From: Clostridia bacterium
Lineage (GTDB): Bacteria > Bacillota > Clostridia > Oscillospirales > CAG-272
Assembly: GCA_017508665.1 (NCBI GenBank)
Contig: JAFVYL010000014.1
Coordinates: 1 to 64,000 of the forward strand
Length of the DNA: 64,000 bases
Direction of reading: 5' to 3'
The stretch's first letter is position 1. Every line of letters starts with the position of its first letter. Made by a program: the position numbers and the translations under genes. The notes beneath the pieces are model-generated. The model did no database searches, was not told the DNA's origin, and saw only the letters and a list, made by a program, of their open reading frames with translations. Below are positions 1 through 8,943 of this stretch, piece after piece.

Positions 1-337
1 AGATATTTCCGATACCACCCCCGAAGAAAACGATCCCAACCATACTCATAGCTATAGTGAGGATTGGAAGCAGACCGCCGATGAGCATTACAAGGAATGT
101 GCTTGCGGCGCAAAGCAATATAAGGGCGCACATATTGATTCCAATGCCAATGGCTCTTGCGACGTTTGCGGATATGTAATTACTGAAAGCAACGACGGTG
201 AGCTCGGCACAGGTGCGATCATCGGTATCGTTATTGGCTCCGTAGCAGTAGCCGGTATTGGCGGCTTCGCGCTTCTTTGGTTTGTTATTAAGAAGAAAAC
301 TTGGGCTGACCTTTTGGCAGTATTCAAGAAGAAATAA
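1..337 (+). CDS. C-terminal end of a cysteine-rich surface protein (5' end outside window)
   Basis: The open frame begins before base 1 and stops with TAA at 335-337. About 111 residues are visible. They contain one HxHSY...W segment with CxC and CxxC pairs (ECACG, CDVCG), then a linker and a C-terminal membrane helix rich in Gly/Ile/Val/Ala that ends in a KKK cluster and a short cytosolic tail. The same anchor, nearly residue for residue, ends the next gene (401-6064), so these are tandem paralogues. The protein is probably exported and held in the membrane by this helix. The ligand is unknown. Its N-terminus is not in the window. Confidence 0.85.
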   Translation, partial: DISDTTPEENDPNHTHSYSEDWKQTADEHYKECACGAKQYKGAHIDSNANGSCDVCGYVITESNDGELGTGAIIGIVIGSVAVAGIGGFALLWFVIKKKTWADLLAVFKKK

Positions 338-354
338 TAGGCGTTAAATAATAT

Positions 355-378
355 CCCCTTGTCCTTCGGGGCAAGGGG
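355..378 (+). terminator. stem-loop with TTCG tetraloop between the tandem surface genes
   Basis: Ten-pair stem (CCCCTTGTCC / GGGCAAGGGG, one G-T pair) closed by a TTCG loop. No T-run follows, so it may be a processing or attenuating hairpin rather than a full terminator. It sits 17 bases after the first stop codon and 22 before the next start. Confidence 0.55.
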
Positions 379-400
379 AATAGCTAAAGGAGAAAACAAT

Positions 401-3400
401 ATGAAAACAAGAAATCGAATTTTAGGCATACTGCTCGTGACGATCATGGTTCTTGCTATCGTTCCGTTTTCTGCGATGACGGTCTTCGCTGACAGCGGAT
501 ATACGGTAACGTTGTACGCAAATGATGGACAAGGCACACAAGAGCAGATAGAAAATGTTTCGGGACTTTATGTTCTGCCCGAGTGCAGCTTTACAGCTCC
601 CCCTGAAATGACTTTTTTGGCGTGGGCGATCGGTAGCCAAAGCGGTGAGCAAAAGCAACCCGGCGCGGCAATCAACATAACCGAGGATACTTTGATCGTT
701 GCCATTTGGACTGAATCCGCATCCATTTATGAAACTCGTCCTGATGGCGGTGTGACTTCTGTAAACGGAACGTTTGATATTCGTTATCGTCTTACGTTGC
801 AGCCCGAAACGATGTTCCTTGAATTTTATAACGATTATCAGGGCATATGGGCCGAAAAATATATGCTTGCAACAATACCTGCGTATGAGGGTGCGCTAAC
901 TCACTTTAGCGTTCCTACCATCCATAAGGATAGCGAGGAAACAATTAAATTCCGCTTGTGTGCAAGCAAAAACGGCATCGATTACTACAGTAATGAATTC
1001 GTTGTCAAGTATACAAATAACCGTTTTACATCAGAACCGAATGATACAATGCTATCTCCCGGTGCGGAATATGATGTAACATACGCCATGAGCTTCACAC
1101 CGTCCGACGTATCTCTTGAGTTTAAGGACGGAAATACATGGAAGCGTTATTCCAATGCAACCGCCACCGGAGTATCCATATCGGGTGGAGATGGCGAACA
1201 AACATTGCTTTTCAGAATCAAAGCAATCGCCGACGGTGAGGCATATTACAGCCGTGAATTTACTGTCAGATGGGCAAACATCACTGAAGTTTCTACGTTT
1301 AACGAGCTTCTTAATGCAGTTAACTCGGATAAAACGTATATCAAGTTGACAAATGATATTGAGGATATTGTTCCCAATGATGAGCTTCCCACAAAGCACC
1401 GCCTTGTTTTTGACGGCGGAGTAGATTCTATTCTTGATTTGAACGGCTACGAATTAAAGGTGCTCAATCATTCCAACGAATTCTTCTCTGGTGATTTTGC
1501 TTTGATTGAGGTATCAAATGATTCGAGCCTTGAAATTAAGGACGGAGATATTTTCTTTGATAATTACTTTGCGAAAGCCGACCGTCAATCCAAAGGTAAT
1601 GTTGCCGTAAAGGATAGCTCTACCTTTGTTGCCACGCACGTTAATATGAAAAACGCATACACGGGCACGGTGGTATATGCGGGCGGCACTTCAACCGTTA
1701 CGCTTGACGGTGGAGAATACACCGTTCAAAATGGTTTTGCTCTTTATTTAGAAGCTCAAGCAGCTCTGACGCTTGACGGAGGTGTTTATATTCACACTGT
1801 TATGGGAGACAGTACATCTACCGCACACGTGGACGGTTACGGTGCGCTTTATTCTGAAAGCACTGGAGAGCTTACCATAAATAACGCTTTCTTCAAATCG
1901 GGCGTACAGATAAACAGCTCTCAGGCAGATGCATTTTCTATTGCTACGCATGAGGTTACTATTAACGGAAAGGTATTGACCGAGGATATTTTCGTAGGAA
2001 CAAGCTACGAAGCAAATCAACAGAATAAAGAATATTTTTGGTATTCATATAGTCAATGGGCACTTTATAAAACCGAAAACTCACTGTTTTCAAATCCCAT
2101 CCGTGTTATTTCCTATGAAAAGAAATATCCCATAACGATTGAATCCGGAGTTGCTATGTTCGGCGGTGTTCCCGTAACTGAGGCAAGCTACGGACAGGAA
2201 ATTACCGTAGTTGCCAATACTCCCGAAGAAGGAATGGAGTTCGTTCGTTGGGGTGCATCCGGAGGCGTGCTTACTGACGATTATAACGCATCGACTACTT
2301 TCACCATGCCTGCATCCCCCGTAAATCTCACGGCTTACTATGGCAATGAGAGTGTAAAAAGCGTTAACGCTACTGTGGGCGAGATAATTCCCGGAGAAAA
2401 GGCATACGATACCGAAATCACCTTGGAAAACGGAGTGATCCTCCAAGACTTTGAATGGCGCGAGGAATCCTACTTTATGGGAGAGGATGATATCTTCAAG
2501 GCAGGCAAAACCTACACGTTAAAGATTCTTGTGTACCCTCCGAATGAGCATAAATTTGATAACTCTGTAACTGCTACAGTTAACGGAAACAGCGCTACGG
2601 TTAACGGAAATACGCAATACGTATATATTGATTATACGTTTACCGCAACACCTTCCGCAGGATTCAGCATTGTATATGACATAAACAATTCTCAGCTTGG
2701 AGTTGGTGGAAAGCTTGTGCTTGATACAGCCTTGATGGCTACTCAGAGTGCGGAATTTAAAGCAGCACTTGATGCAGATAAGGTAACCTATCAATGGTAC
2801 AGAAACGGTGAGGCTGTCGAGGGCGCAACAAACGCGGTTTATAACTTTACCGCACAGGATGCAGAAGGTAGATTTTACGTAATTGTAACGGCAGACGGCA
2901 AGACCAACTACGGTCATAACGTTTCTTGCAGCAGCAATCTTTATCAGATATATTTGAACGCAGGCGATATAATTGCAGGCGGAAAGGCTCCGCAGATAAC
3001 CGCGGCTACCCCCGGAATTTCTATCGACGTTGATACGATGGTTATCTATGAGATACTCGGAGAAAATTCCTACAGCAATCCGAAAAATGTTGCAAATGCC
3101 ATTTTAGTACCCGGTAAGAACTACCTGTTGGTTGGTAAGATCATAGCGCAGGATGGCATCAGCGTGGCTAACGGTGCAAACGTTTATGTAAATGACGAGA
3201 TGATGCAGGACAAGCTTGATACAGGACGCTTCTTCTATGAATTTAGCGTTCCCGAGGCAGATTATCCCGTATATTATACCGAAAACGGTGAGATCGGCAT
3301 CGGTGTGACGCTTACCGTTGACATTGAGAAGATGTGCAACGAAAGCGGTACCTTCAAGAATGCTTACGATAAAGCAAACCCCACTTATCAAACCGTTTTC

Positions 3401-6064
3401 TATCAGTGGTACAAGAACGGTGAGGCTATCAATGGTGCAACAAAAGATTCATATACTGTTAAATCTACCGATAAGAATAGCTTGATTCACTGTCAGGTAA
3501 CTCTCGTTGACGGAAAATTTGGCATTGGTGAACAGTATGTGATCACCAACGTTATCACGGTTCTTAACGTTCAAATGCCTTATCCGAAGGCTGGGGAAAC
3601 AAGAATTGAGAAGAGTGACGTTTCCGTTGACGGAGCAACCGTATCGGGTATTATGTGGTGGCCCAAGGAAACGCAGGTGGAAATGCAGGGTTACGATAAG
3701 TATGTCGAAGGCGTTGTATATGAGGTTTACATACTGTTCTCTCCGAAGGATACTTTTGTTTTTGCCGACCAAGCTAATCGAACCGTTTATATATACGGTA
3801 CAGAAGCTACTTACAATAGCGGCTATGCTTACATAGGTGAGGTTACTGCAATCCATACGCATCAGTACAGCGATGAGGTTTGGGCATATGACGACGAAGG
3901 CGGACACTGGATGCCTTGTATCGTGCCGAGTTGTCCTGATCCCAATGAAGATTACGTAGGATACGTTTTCCATTGGGGCGGAGATGCAACCTGTCATACC
4001 GCAGGTGTATGCGGTCAGTGTGGCGCAGAATATTACGCTGAACATGATTTTTCAGTTCCCGATTATCAATATCTTGACGATATGAAATGCGCAACCTACT
4101 GTGCAAACTGTGACAAAATAGCTAGCTGGAGCTATCATACGGGCGGTGTGTCCGACTGTCAGCACAAGTCGGTATGCGAGATATGCAATCACGAATACGG
4201 AAATCTTGCACCTTGTTCCGGCGGTGTAGCAACGCATACATCAAAGGCAATCTGTGCAACCTGCGGAAACGAATACGGTGAGGTTCTTCAGGACGAATGC
4301 AGCGGTGTTCTTGAAAGCGGTCAAGGCGCAACCTGCACTGTTGACGGTTGGAAGGACTACTACCGCTGCGAATGTGGAAAATATTACGAGGATGCAAATT
4401 GTCAAACACCGATCAATGACCTTGCGGCTTGGAAAGTAGGCGACGGTAAGATAACAGCGGCACATACAGGAACGCCCGAATGGACTAAAACGTCAGCTAC
4501 GCACGAAAAGAAATATACTTGCTGTGGAGAGGCAGTTGTAGAGGAAGAAGCTCACGAATGGAACAACGGCACTTGCTCTGAATGTGAATACGTTTGCTTG
4601 CATACAAGCGTAGCCGTAACGAAGAAAGACGGTCAGGATGAAACGTGTACTGTTGACGGTTGGAATGACTATTACCAATGTGCTTGCGGCAAATACTTCG
4701 CAGATGAAGCACGCACTACACCTATTTCTGACCTTGAAGCGTGGAAAGTAAACGATGGTAAGATAGCAGCTGAACACAAATACGGCGATTTAGTTTCCGA
4801 AGATCCTGTCGTTCATACACCAACTCAACTTGAAGCAGGTATGCGCGCACATTATAAGTGTTCTGTTTGTCAGGAATACTTTGATGAAAATAAGAATCCT
4901 ACAACTGAAGGTGCTTTGATAATCCCTGCGCCCGAACATTCTTACGGTGATTGGATCAAGGACAACGAAAAGCACTGGAAGGTTTGCTCTTGCGGATTAA
5001 AGTCAAGTGAAAATACGCACCAATATGATGATAATTCCGATATGATCTGTAACGATTGCGGCTATGATAGAACCGTACCGCATACTTGCGGAAGTGCAAC
5101 GAAGCAAGACGGCCAAGGCGCAACCTGTACCGTAAACGGTTGGATAGATTGTTACAAGTGTTCTTGCGGCAAGCTCTACACCGAAGCGGCTTGTACAAAC
5201 GAGATTGCTTCTCTTGAAGAATGGAAGAACGGTGCGGGAAAGATTGTTGCAAGTCATAGCTATGGCGATCTTGTTGCAAAGGAAGATGCAACTTGCTCGC
5301 AGGCAGGTATGCAGGCACACTTTGAATGTTCCGTATGCCATACGCTGTTCGATGCAGATAAGGCAGTTAAGACCGAGAATGAGTTAACGATTGCTATTGA
5401 TGCAAACGCTCACACCTACGGTGCTTGGACTTCCAACGGCGACGGAACGCATACGAGAGTATGTAGCTTGAACGCTGAGCATAAGGAGAACGGCAACTGT
5501 GCAGGCGGTACAGCAACTTGTATCGAAAAGGCAGTATGCGCGACCTGTAACACCGCATACGGCAACACAACAGATGAACACTCCTACGGAGCATGGACTT
5601 CTAACGGCGACGGAACGCATACGAGAGTATGTAGCTTGAACGCTGAGCATAAGGAGAACGGCAACTGCGCAGGCGGTACTGCTACGTGTACCGAAAAGGC
5701 AGTATGCACGACCTGTAACACCGCATATGGCAACATCGCAGCTCATACCGATAGCGATAGCAACGGTAAGTGCGACGCTTGTGAATATCAGATGAGCACA
5801 ACCCCCAATAATCCTAACAATACGCCCGACAACCCGAATAACACTCCCGATGATCCGAGAGAGGATAAGGACGGACTCGGCGCAGGCGCAATTGTTGGTA
5901 TCGTGATCGGCTCTGTTGCAGTAGCCGGTACCGGCGGCTTCGCTCTCTTCTGGTTTGTTATCAAGAAAAAGAGCTTTGCGGATCTTAAAGGATCGGTAAA
6001 AAAACTGTTCAGAAAAAAGAAGTCTCTTGGCTCTGAGCCGGACTCTACAGATAATAATGCATAA
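401..6064 (+). CDS. large secreted cysteine-rich repeat surface protein with C-terminal membrane anchor
   Basis: 1887 residues. The start ATG at 401 follows AAAGGAG at a good distance; an upstream TTG at 359 lies inside a hairpin and is unlikely. Residues 1-31 form a signal peptide ending near VFA. Residues about 310-520 look like a short beta-helix or right-handed repeat segment (SLEIKDGDI, TLDGGEY, TLDGGVY). Around residue 600 there is an InlB/Flg_new-like unit (GMEFVRWGASG). Residues about 1150-1800 hold many HxxC/CxxC units; a unit of the type GATCTVDGW..YYxCxCGKYY occurs three times, and the 56-residue unit beginning HTYGAWTSNGDG occurs twice almost unchanged. A proline-rich spacer, a membrane helix near 1826-1852 and a Lys-rich tail end the protein. 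Likely role is adhesion or metal-structured surface display; the ligand is unknown. Confidence 0.85.
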   Translation: MKTRNRILGILLVTIMVLAIVPFSAMTVFADSGYTVTLYANDGQGTQEQIENVSGLYVLPECSFTAPPEMTFLAWAIGSQSGEQKQPGAAINITEDTLIVAIWTESASIYETRPDGGVTSVNGTFDIRYRLTLQPETMFLEFYNDYQGIWAEKYMLATIPAYEGALTHFSVPTIHKDSEETIKFRLCASKNGIDYYSNEFVVKYTNNRFTSEPNDTMLSPGAEYDVTYAMSFTPSDVSLEFKDGNTWKRYSNATATGVSISGGDGEQTLLFRIKAIADGEAYYSREFTVRWANITEVSTFNELLNAVNSDKTYIKLTNDIEDIVPNDELPTKHRLVFDGGVDSILDLNGYELKVLNHSNEFFSGDFALIEVSNDSSLEIKDGDIFFDNYFAKADRQSKGNVAVKDSSTFVATHVNMKNAYTGTVVYAGGTSTVTLDGGEYTVQNGFALYLEAQAALTLDGGVYIHTVMGDSTSTAHVDGYGALYSESTGELTINNAFFKSGVQINSSQADAFSIATHEVTINGKVLTEDIFVGTSYEANQQNKEYFWYSYSQWALYKTENSLFSNPIRVISYEKKYPITIESGVAMFGGVPVTEASYGQEITVVANTPEEGMEFVRWGASGGVLTDDYNASTTFTMPASPVNLTAYYGNESVKSVNATVGEIIPGEKAYDTEITLENGVILQDFEWREESYFMGEDDIFKAGKTYTLKILVYPPNEHKFDNSVTATVNGNSATVNGNTQYVYIDYTFTATPSAGFSIVYDINNSQLGVGGKLVLDTALMATQSAEFKAALDADKVTYQWYRNGEAVEGATNAVYNFTAQDAEGRFYVIVTADGKTNYGHNVSCSSNLYQIYLNAGDIIAGGKAPQITAATPGISIDVDTMVIYEILGENSYSNPKNVANAILVPGKNYLLVGKIIAQDGISVANGANVYVNDEMMQDKLDTGRFFYEFSVPEADYPVYYTENGEIGIGVTLTVDIEKMCNESGTFKNAYDKANPTYQTVFYQWYKNGEAINGATKDSYTVKSTDKNSLIHCQVTLVDGKFGIGEQYVITNVITVLNVQMPYPKAGETRIEKSDVSVDGATVSGIMWWPKETQVEMQGYDKYVEGVVYEVYILFSPKDTFVFADQANRTVYIYGTEATYNSGYAYIGEVTAIHTHQYSDEVWAYDDEGGHWMPCIVPSCPDPNEDYVGYVFHWGGDATCHTAGVCGQCGAEYYAEHDFSVPDYQYLDDMKCATYCANCDKIASWSYHTGGVSDCQHKSVCEICNHEYGNLAPCSGGVATHTSKAICATCGNEYGEVLQDECSGVLESGQGATCTVDGWKDYYRCECGKYYEDANCQTPINDLAAWKVGDGKITAAHTGTPEWTKTSATHEKKYTCCGEAVVEEEAHEWNNGTCSECEYVCLHTSVAVTKKDGQDETCTVDGWNDYYQCACGKYFADEARTTPISDLEAWKVNDGKIAAEHKYGDLVSEDPVVHTPTQLEAGMRAHYKCSVCQEYFDENKNPTTEGALIIPAPEHSYGDWIKDNEKHWKVCSCGLKSSENTHQYDDNSDMICNDCGYDRTVPHTCGSATKQDGQGATCTVNGWIDCYKCSCGKLYTEAACTNEIASLEEWKNGAGKIVASHSYGDLVAKEDATCSQAGMQAHFECSVCHTLFDADKAVKTENELTIAIDANAHTYGAWTSNGDGTHTRVCSLNAEHKENGNCAGGTATCIEKAVCATCNTAYGNTTDEHSYGAWTSNGDGTHTRVCSLNAEHKENGNCAGGTATCTEKAVCTTCNTAYGNIAAHTDSDSNGKCDACEYQMSTTPNNPNNTPDNPNNTPDDPREDKDGLGAGAIVGIVIGSVAVAGTGGFALFWFVIKKKSFADLKGSVKKLFRKKKSLGSEPDSTDNNA
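5411..5746 (+). repeat. two tandem near-identical 168-bp coding repeats
   Basis: The segment starting CACACCTACGGTGCTTGGAC at 5411 recurs at 5579 with few changes, giving two copies of a 56-residue Cys-containing unit. The near identity at DNA level implies recent duplication or gene conversion. Confidence 0.8.
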
Positions 6065-6072
6065 TAAAAAAG

Positions 6073-6098
6073 GCGAGCCGCAGAAATGCGGCTCGCTC
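6073..6098 (+). terminator. rho-independent terminator of the surface protein gene
   Basis: Ten-pair GC-rich stem (GCGAGCCGCA / TGCGGCTCGC) with a GAAA loop, starting 8 bases after the stop codon, followed by an AT-rich stretch. Confidence 0.75.
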
Positions 6099-6160
6099 AA
6101 TTTATTTGATTAAATGCTAACTGTTTTTGTCAAAAACGCTGTAAAACAGAGCTTTTTGGC

Positions 6161-6259
6161 TTAGCCATTACAGCAGCAACAGAAAACTACGATAATAGCA
6201 AGGATGATGATCCAGGTGCAGTTATCGTCAAAGAGATGGCAAAGGCAGTTGTTATTCAT
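6161..6259 (-). CDS. 32-residue Cys-rich membrane peptide
   Basis: This short frame starts with ATG at 6259, has a strong ribosome site GGAGGAAC about eight bases upstream (6265-6274 on the plus strand), and ends at TAA 6161-6163. The peptide begins MNNNCLCHLF, continues with an Asp/Asn/Cys/Trp segment, then a hydrophobic run of about nine Ile/Val/Leu/Ala residues, four consecutive cysteines, Asn-Gly and stop. Small peptides with a polar Cys-containing head, a TWIII-type membrane stretch and a Cys cluster are seen in Clostridia, often near sporulation or surface genes, but I know no firm function. It is too short for usual gene callers. The good ribosome site and the non-random composition support it. 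Confidence 0.65.
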   Translation of the reverse strand: MNNNCLCHLFDDNCTWIIILAIIVVFCCCCNG

Positions 6260-6363
6260 AGTATGTTCCTCCGATGTATGTTTGCGACTTTACGTCGCTC
6301 ATTTTCATATTATGCACCGGAGAAAAATATGTGAAAGGCAACTGACTTTATTCCGAGGAAAAA

Positions 6364-8214
6364 TCACTTTCCCAAGAGATGCTCATCTAAGATATAAGTA
6401 TCTGTTATGTATTCGCCCTCGTTCTTGATGCCATCGACACCGCTTGCCGAGCAGTCTTTAAGGCAGGATGCATCTATATCACACGCCAGATATGCTACGC
6501 CGAATCTTAATCCGGGATAACCGCTCTTTTTTATAGTGGAATTAAAGCTAAGCCCTATTCCTCCGGTGCTTATATAGCATTTTTCCATAAATAGACCATA
6601 TCTGTTTAGACCGACCAATCCCGAAATACATATACGAAGACTGGTGGTTGATTTTGCATTAGAGTCAAAATTGATCTCGTGAAGCTCAGCATAGGAGTTC
6701 TCTATTGTCAGACCGTCACACTCTCCGGCGAGTCCTCCGATAGATGCGGAGATACAGTATAGGGAAGCGTATACGTTGATCTTTGCACCCGAATTCTCCT
6801 GTTCGAAATGACTATTGGTTATTTTTCCGCCTGCATATCCAACCATACCGCCAACACACAGGGTACTGTCATCACCTGTACATTCTACCTGATAAAGATC
6901 ATTTTCAAACAGGGTGACAGATGAGTCCTTTATCTCTACTGAGGTACCGTATCCAAGCATTCCTCCGATAGCCGTTTTTCTCGCGCAGAAGACATTGAAG
7001 TTTATATTCTCTACCGTGCAGCTGTCGATCAACAGATCGCAGGAATCGCCTGCACATCCTACCAGTCCTCCGAGATTGAGCGGAGCTATTAAGTATACAT
7101 CCGCATCAACAGAGAGAACTTTTACGTTCTTGATAGTAACGTTGCCTGTGCCGATGGTCTTGTTTGCTAAAGCACCTATATTTCTTTGAATGTCTGATTC
7201 TACTTTCAAGGTAGCGCTGAGCGTAGATGATATGGACAGATTTTCTACCGTTGCATTCTCAAGCGTATCGAATAGTGCTGATTTTAGATTGGTTATTGAA
7301 TGTCCGCCGCCGTCAAATACTCCCGAGAAGCCGGTGATCATAGGAGTATCGTCAGTGGCGTTGTATTCAATGTCGGCTACCAGTCGGTATTTACCTTCCT
7401 TGTCATATCCGTCCTTGAATATTTCCTCAAAGTCGGTTTTGCTTCTTATGATGCGATAGCCGTCCTCACTATAGTCAAGACTTAAAAATTTTGGGTAAAG
7501 ATCTACGTTCCCTGAACATCCGACACTATACGATTTAATGGCAATGCCGTACAGATTTTCATTCGCATACCAACCGAGGAATTCACGGTCTGCCATTTCG
7601 GGATCGTGTAAAATAACTTGATCATCTATAGTGTACGTAGTAACGTTACTTGGATTGTTGATTGCCCCCTCGGGCAGATGGTAGGTGATCGTATAATTCT
7701 CAATTGAGAATTTCGGATATACTGTTATATCTCCGGTGGAGCCTTTTTCAATTTTAGTGATCCTGTTGGTAAAGTTTTCGTCTGTATACCAGCCTTCGAA
7801 TTTGTATCCTCGCTTCGCAGCTATAGGGAAGGTTACTTCGGTTTCTATGTTGTAATCTCCCACCGGACCCTTTCCGTAATAGGAAATCCCCTCTTCGCCG
7901 GTGACGTATGTTATGCGATAGTTGCGTAGGTAGGATGTTGCAGTTACCGTTGTATCACAGCCGGGCATTTCGAAGGAGTCAAAGAATGTTGTATGTCCGT
8001 ACTCCATGTAGCAGCTGTATCCGGGATCCAGTTCCTTGGTAACTACTACTGTTTCGCCTTTGCGGTAGGTCGTTTTTTCGGTGCTTATCTTGACGTGGTC
8101 GTCGCCAATAAGAGTTACGGTGTACTCATTCGTATCACAACCCGTAATAAGAAGACAGGTGAAAACTGTCAAGACAAGCATAACCGTGTAGAGTAAAACG
8201 CGTTTTTTTGCCAT
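6364..8214 (-). CDS. lipoprotein with InlB/Flg_new repeats and GLUG-like beta-helix
   Basis: 616 residues. Lipoprotein signal with lipobox ITGC puts the lipidated cysteine at residue 26. Residues about 104-170 and 176-243 are two InlB B-repeat/Flg_new-type units (GYKFEGWYTDENF and REFLGWYANENL, each ending YPKF). From about 285 onward come GLUG-like turns (FSGVFDGGGHSITNL, NIGALANKT, LGGLVGC, IGGMLGYG, VGGMVGYAG, IGGLAGECDG), a pattern known in exposed adhesin-like proteins. It is probably anchored to the outer face of the membrane. Ribosome site AAGGAGGA lies just upstream. No promoter fits between its start and the terminator at 8236-8275, so expression may depend on read-through from the phosphoribosyltransferase gene. 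Confidence 0.85.
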   Translation of the reverse strand: MAKKRVLLYTVMLVLTVFTCLLITGCDTNEYTVTLIGDDHVKISTEKTTYRKGETVVVTKELDPGYSCYMEYGHTTFFDSFEMPGCDTTVTATSYLRNYRITYVTGEEGISYYGKGPVGDYNIETEVTFPIAAKRGYKFEGWYTDENFTNRITKIEKGSTGDITVYPKFSIENYTITYHLPEGAINNPSNVTTYTIDDQVILHDPEMADREFLGWYANENLYGIAIKSYSVGCSGNVDLYPKFLSLDYSEDGYRIIRSKTDFEEIFKDGYDKEGKYRLVADIEYNATDDTPMITGFSGVFDGGGHSITNLKSALFDTLENATVENLSISSTLSATLKVESDIQRNIGALANKTIGTGNVTIKNVKVLSVDADVYLIAPLNLGGLVGCAGDSCDLLIDSCTVENINFNVFCARKTAIGGMLGYGTSVEIKDSSVTLFENDLYQVECTGDDSTLCVGGMVGYAGGKITNSHFEQENSGAKINVYASLYCISASIGGLAGECDGLTIENSYAELHEINFDSNAKSTTSLRICISGLVGLNRYGLFMEKCYISTGGIGLSFNSTIKKSGYPGLRFGVAYLACDIDASCLKDCSASGVDGIKNEGEYITDTYILDEHLLGK

Positions 8215-8235
8215 TTTAAATCCTCCTTAGTAAAT

Positions 8236-8275
8236 AAAAACAAGGCCTGCCTATTTAATCATTTGGCAAGCCTTG
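8236..8275 (-). terminator. rho-independent terminator after the phosphoribosyltransferase gene
   Basis: On the minus strand an 11-pair stem (CAAGGCTTGCC / GGCAGGCCTTG, one wobble) with a 13-base loop is followed by TTTTTATTT. It lies between the phosphoribosyltransferase stop and the lipoprotein start. Confidence 0.85.
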
Positions 8276-8299
8276 GTAGCGTGTATTATTTGTGTGCGG

Positions 8300-8854
8300 T
8301 CACGCAAGGGGATTGCCGTTACCGTCAAAGAGCGGAAGCTTTTCGAGGAAGATAATATCGTTTCTGTCCGCTGCTTCACCCTCGGCGAGAACGGTCATTT
8401 TACCTACGATATTGCCGCCTGCCTGCTCTACGAGATTCTCAAGAGAGAGCAGAGAGCCGCCGGTGGAGATTACGTCGTCGACTATAAGTACCTTTTTGCC
8501 TTTTAAGTATTCGGCATCCTCACCGTCAATGTACAGAGTCTGCTTTGCGGCGGTTGTGATGGACTGAGTTTCGCACTTAACAACGTCCTTCATGTAGAGC
8601 TTAACCGACTTTCTTGCCAAGACGTAACGGTTCTTGCCGGAAAGACGGCACATCTCATATGCGAGCGGAATTCCCTTGGACTCCGCGGTAATGATCACGT
8701 CGTGCTCGGGAGCTTTTGCGATAAGGTCTGTAGCGCATCTCTCGGTGAGCTCAACGTCGCCAAACATAATGAAAGCTCCGATATAGAGATTCTCGCCGAT
8801 GGGGCAGAGGGGAAGATCTCTTTCAATCCCCGCAACCTTAAGTCTGTATACCAT
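8300..8854 (-). CDS. purine phosphoribosyltransferase (APT/XPT type)
   Basis: 184 residues, cytosolic. The PRPP-binding motif VLIVDDVISTGGS lies near residues 121-133 and matches the type I phosphoribosyltransferase family; the size and the IITAESKGIPLA segment fit the adenine/xanthine group, which joins a purine base to PRPP to salvage nucleotides. Base specificity cannot be read from sequence. Ribosome site CGGAGGAT precedes ATG at 8854. It has its own promoter at 8891-8919 and a terminator at 8236-8275. It could also be a related PRPP enzyme acting on another purine. Confidence 0.85.
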   Translation of the reverse strand: MVYRLKVAGIERDLPLCPIGENLYIGAFIMFGDVELTERCATDLIAKAPEHDVIITAESKGIPLAYEMCRLSGKNRYVLARKSVKLYMKDVVKCETQSITTAAKQTLYIDGEDAEYLKGKKVLIVDDVISTGGSLLSLENLVEQAGGNIVGKMTVLAEGEAADRNDIIFLEKLPLFDGNGNPLA

Positions 8855-8890
8855 ATTGATAATCCTCCGAGGAAATATATTTACAGATAC

Positions 8891-8919
8891 AGTATACTAC
8901 AGATTTTGGGATTTTTCAA
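8891..8919 (-). promoter_or_regulatory. promoter for phosphoribosyltransferase gene
   Basis: Minus strand TTGAAA (8914-8919), 17-base spacer, TATACT (8891-8896). Confidence 0.7.
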
Positions 8920-8943
8920 TAGTTTTACCAAAATAACCTTGGT

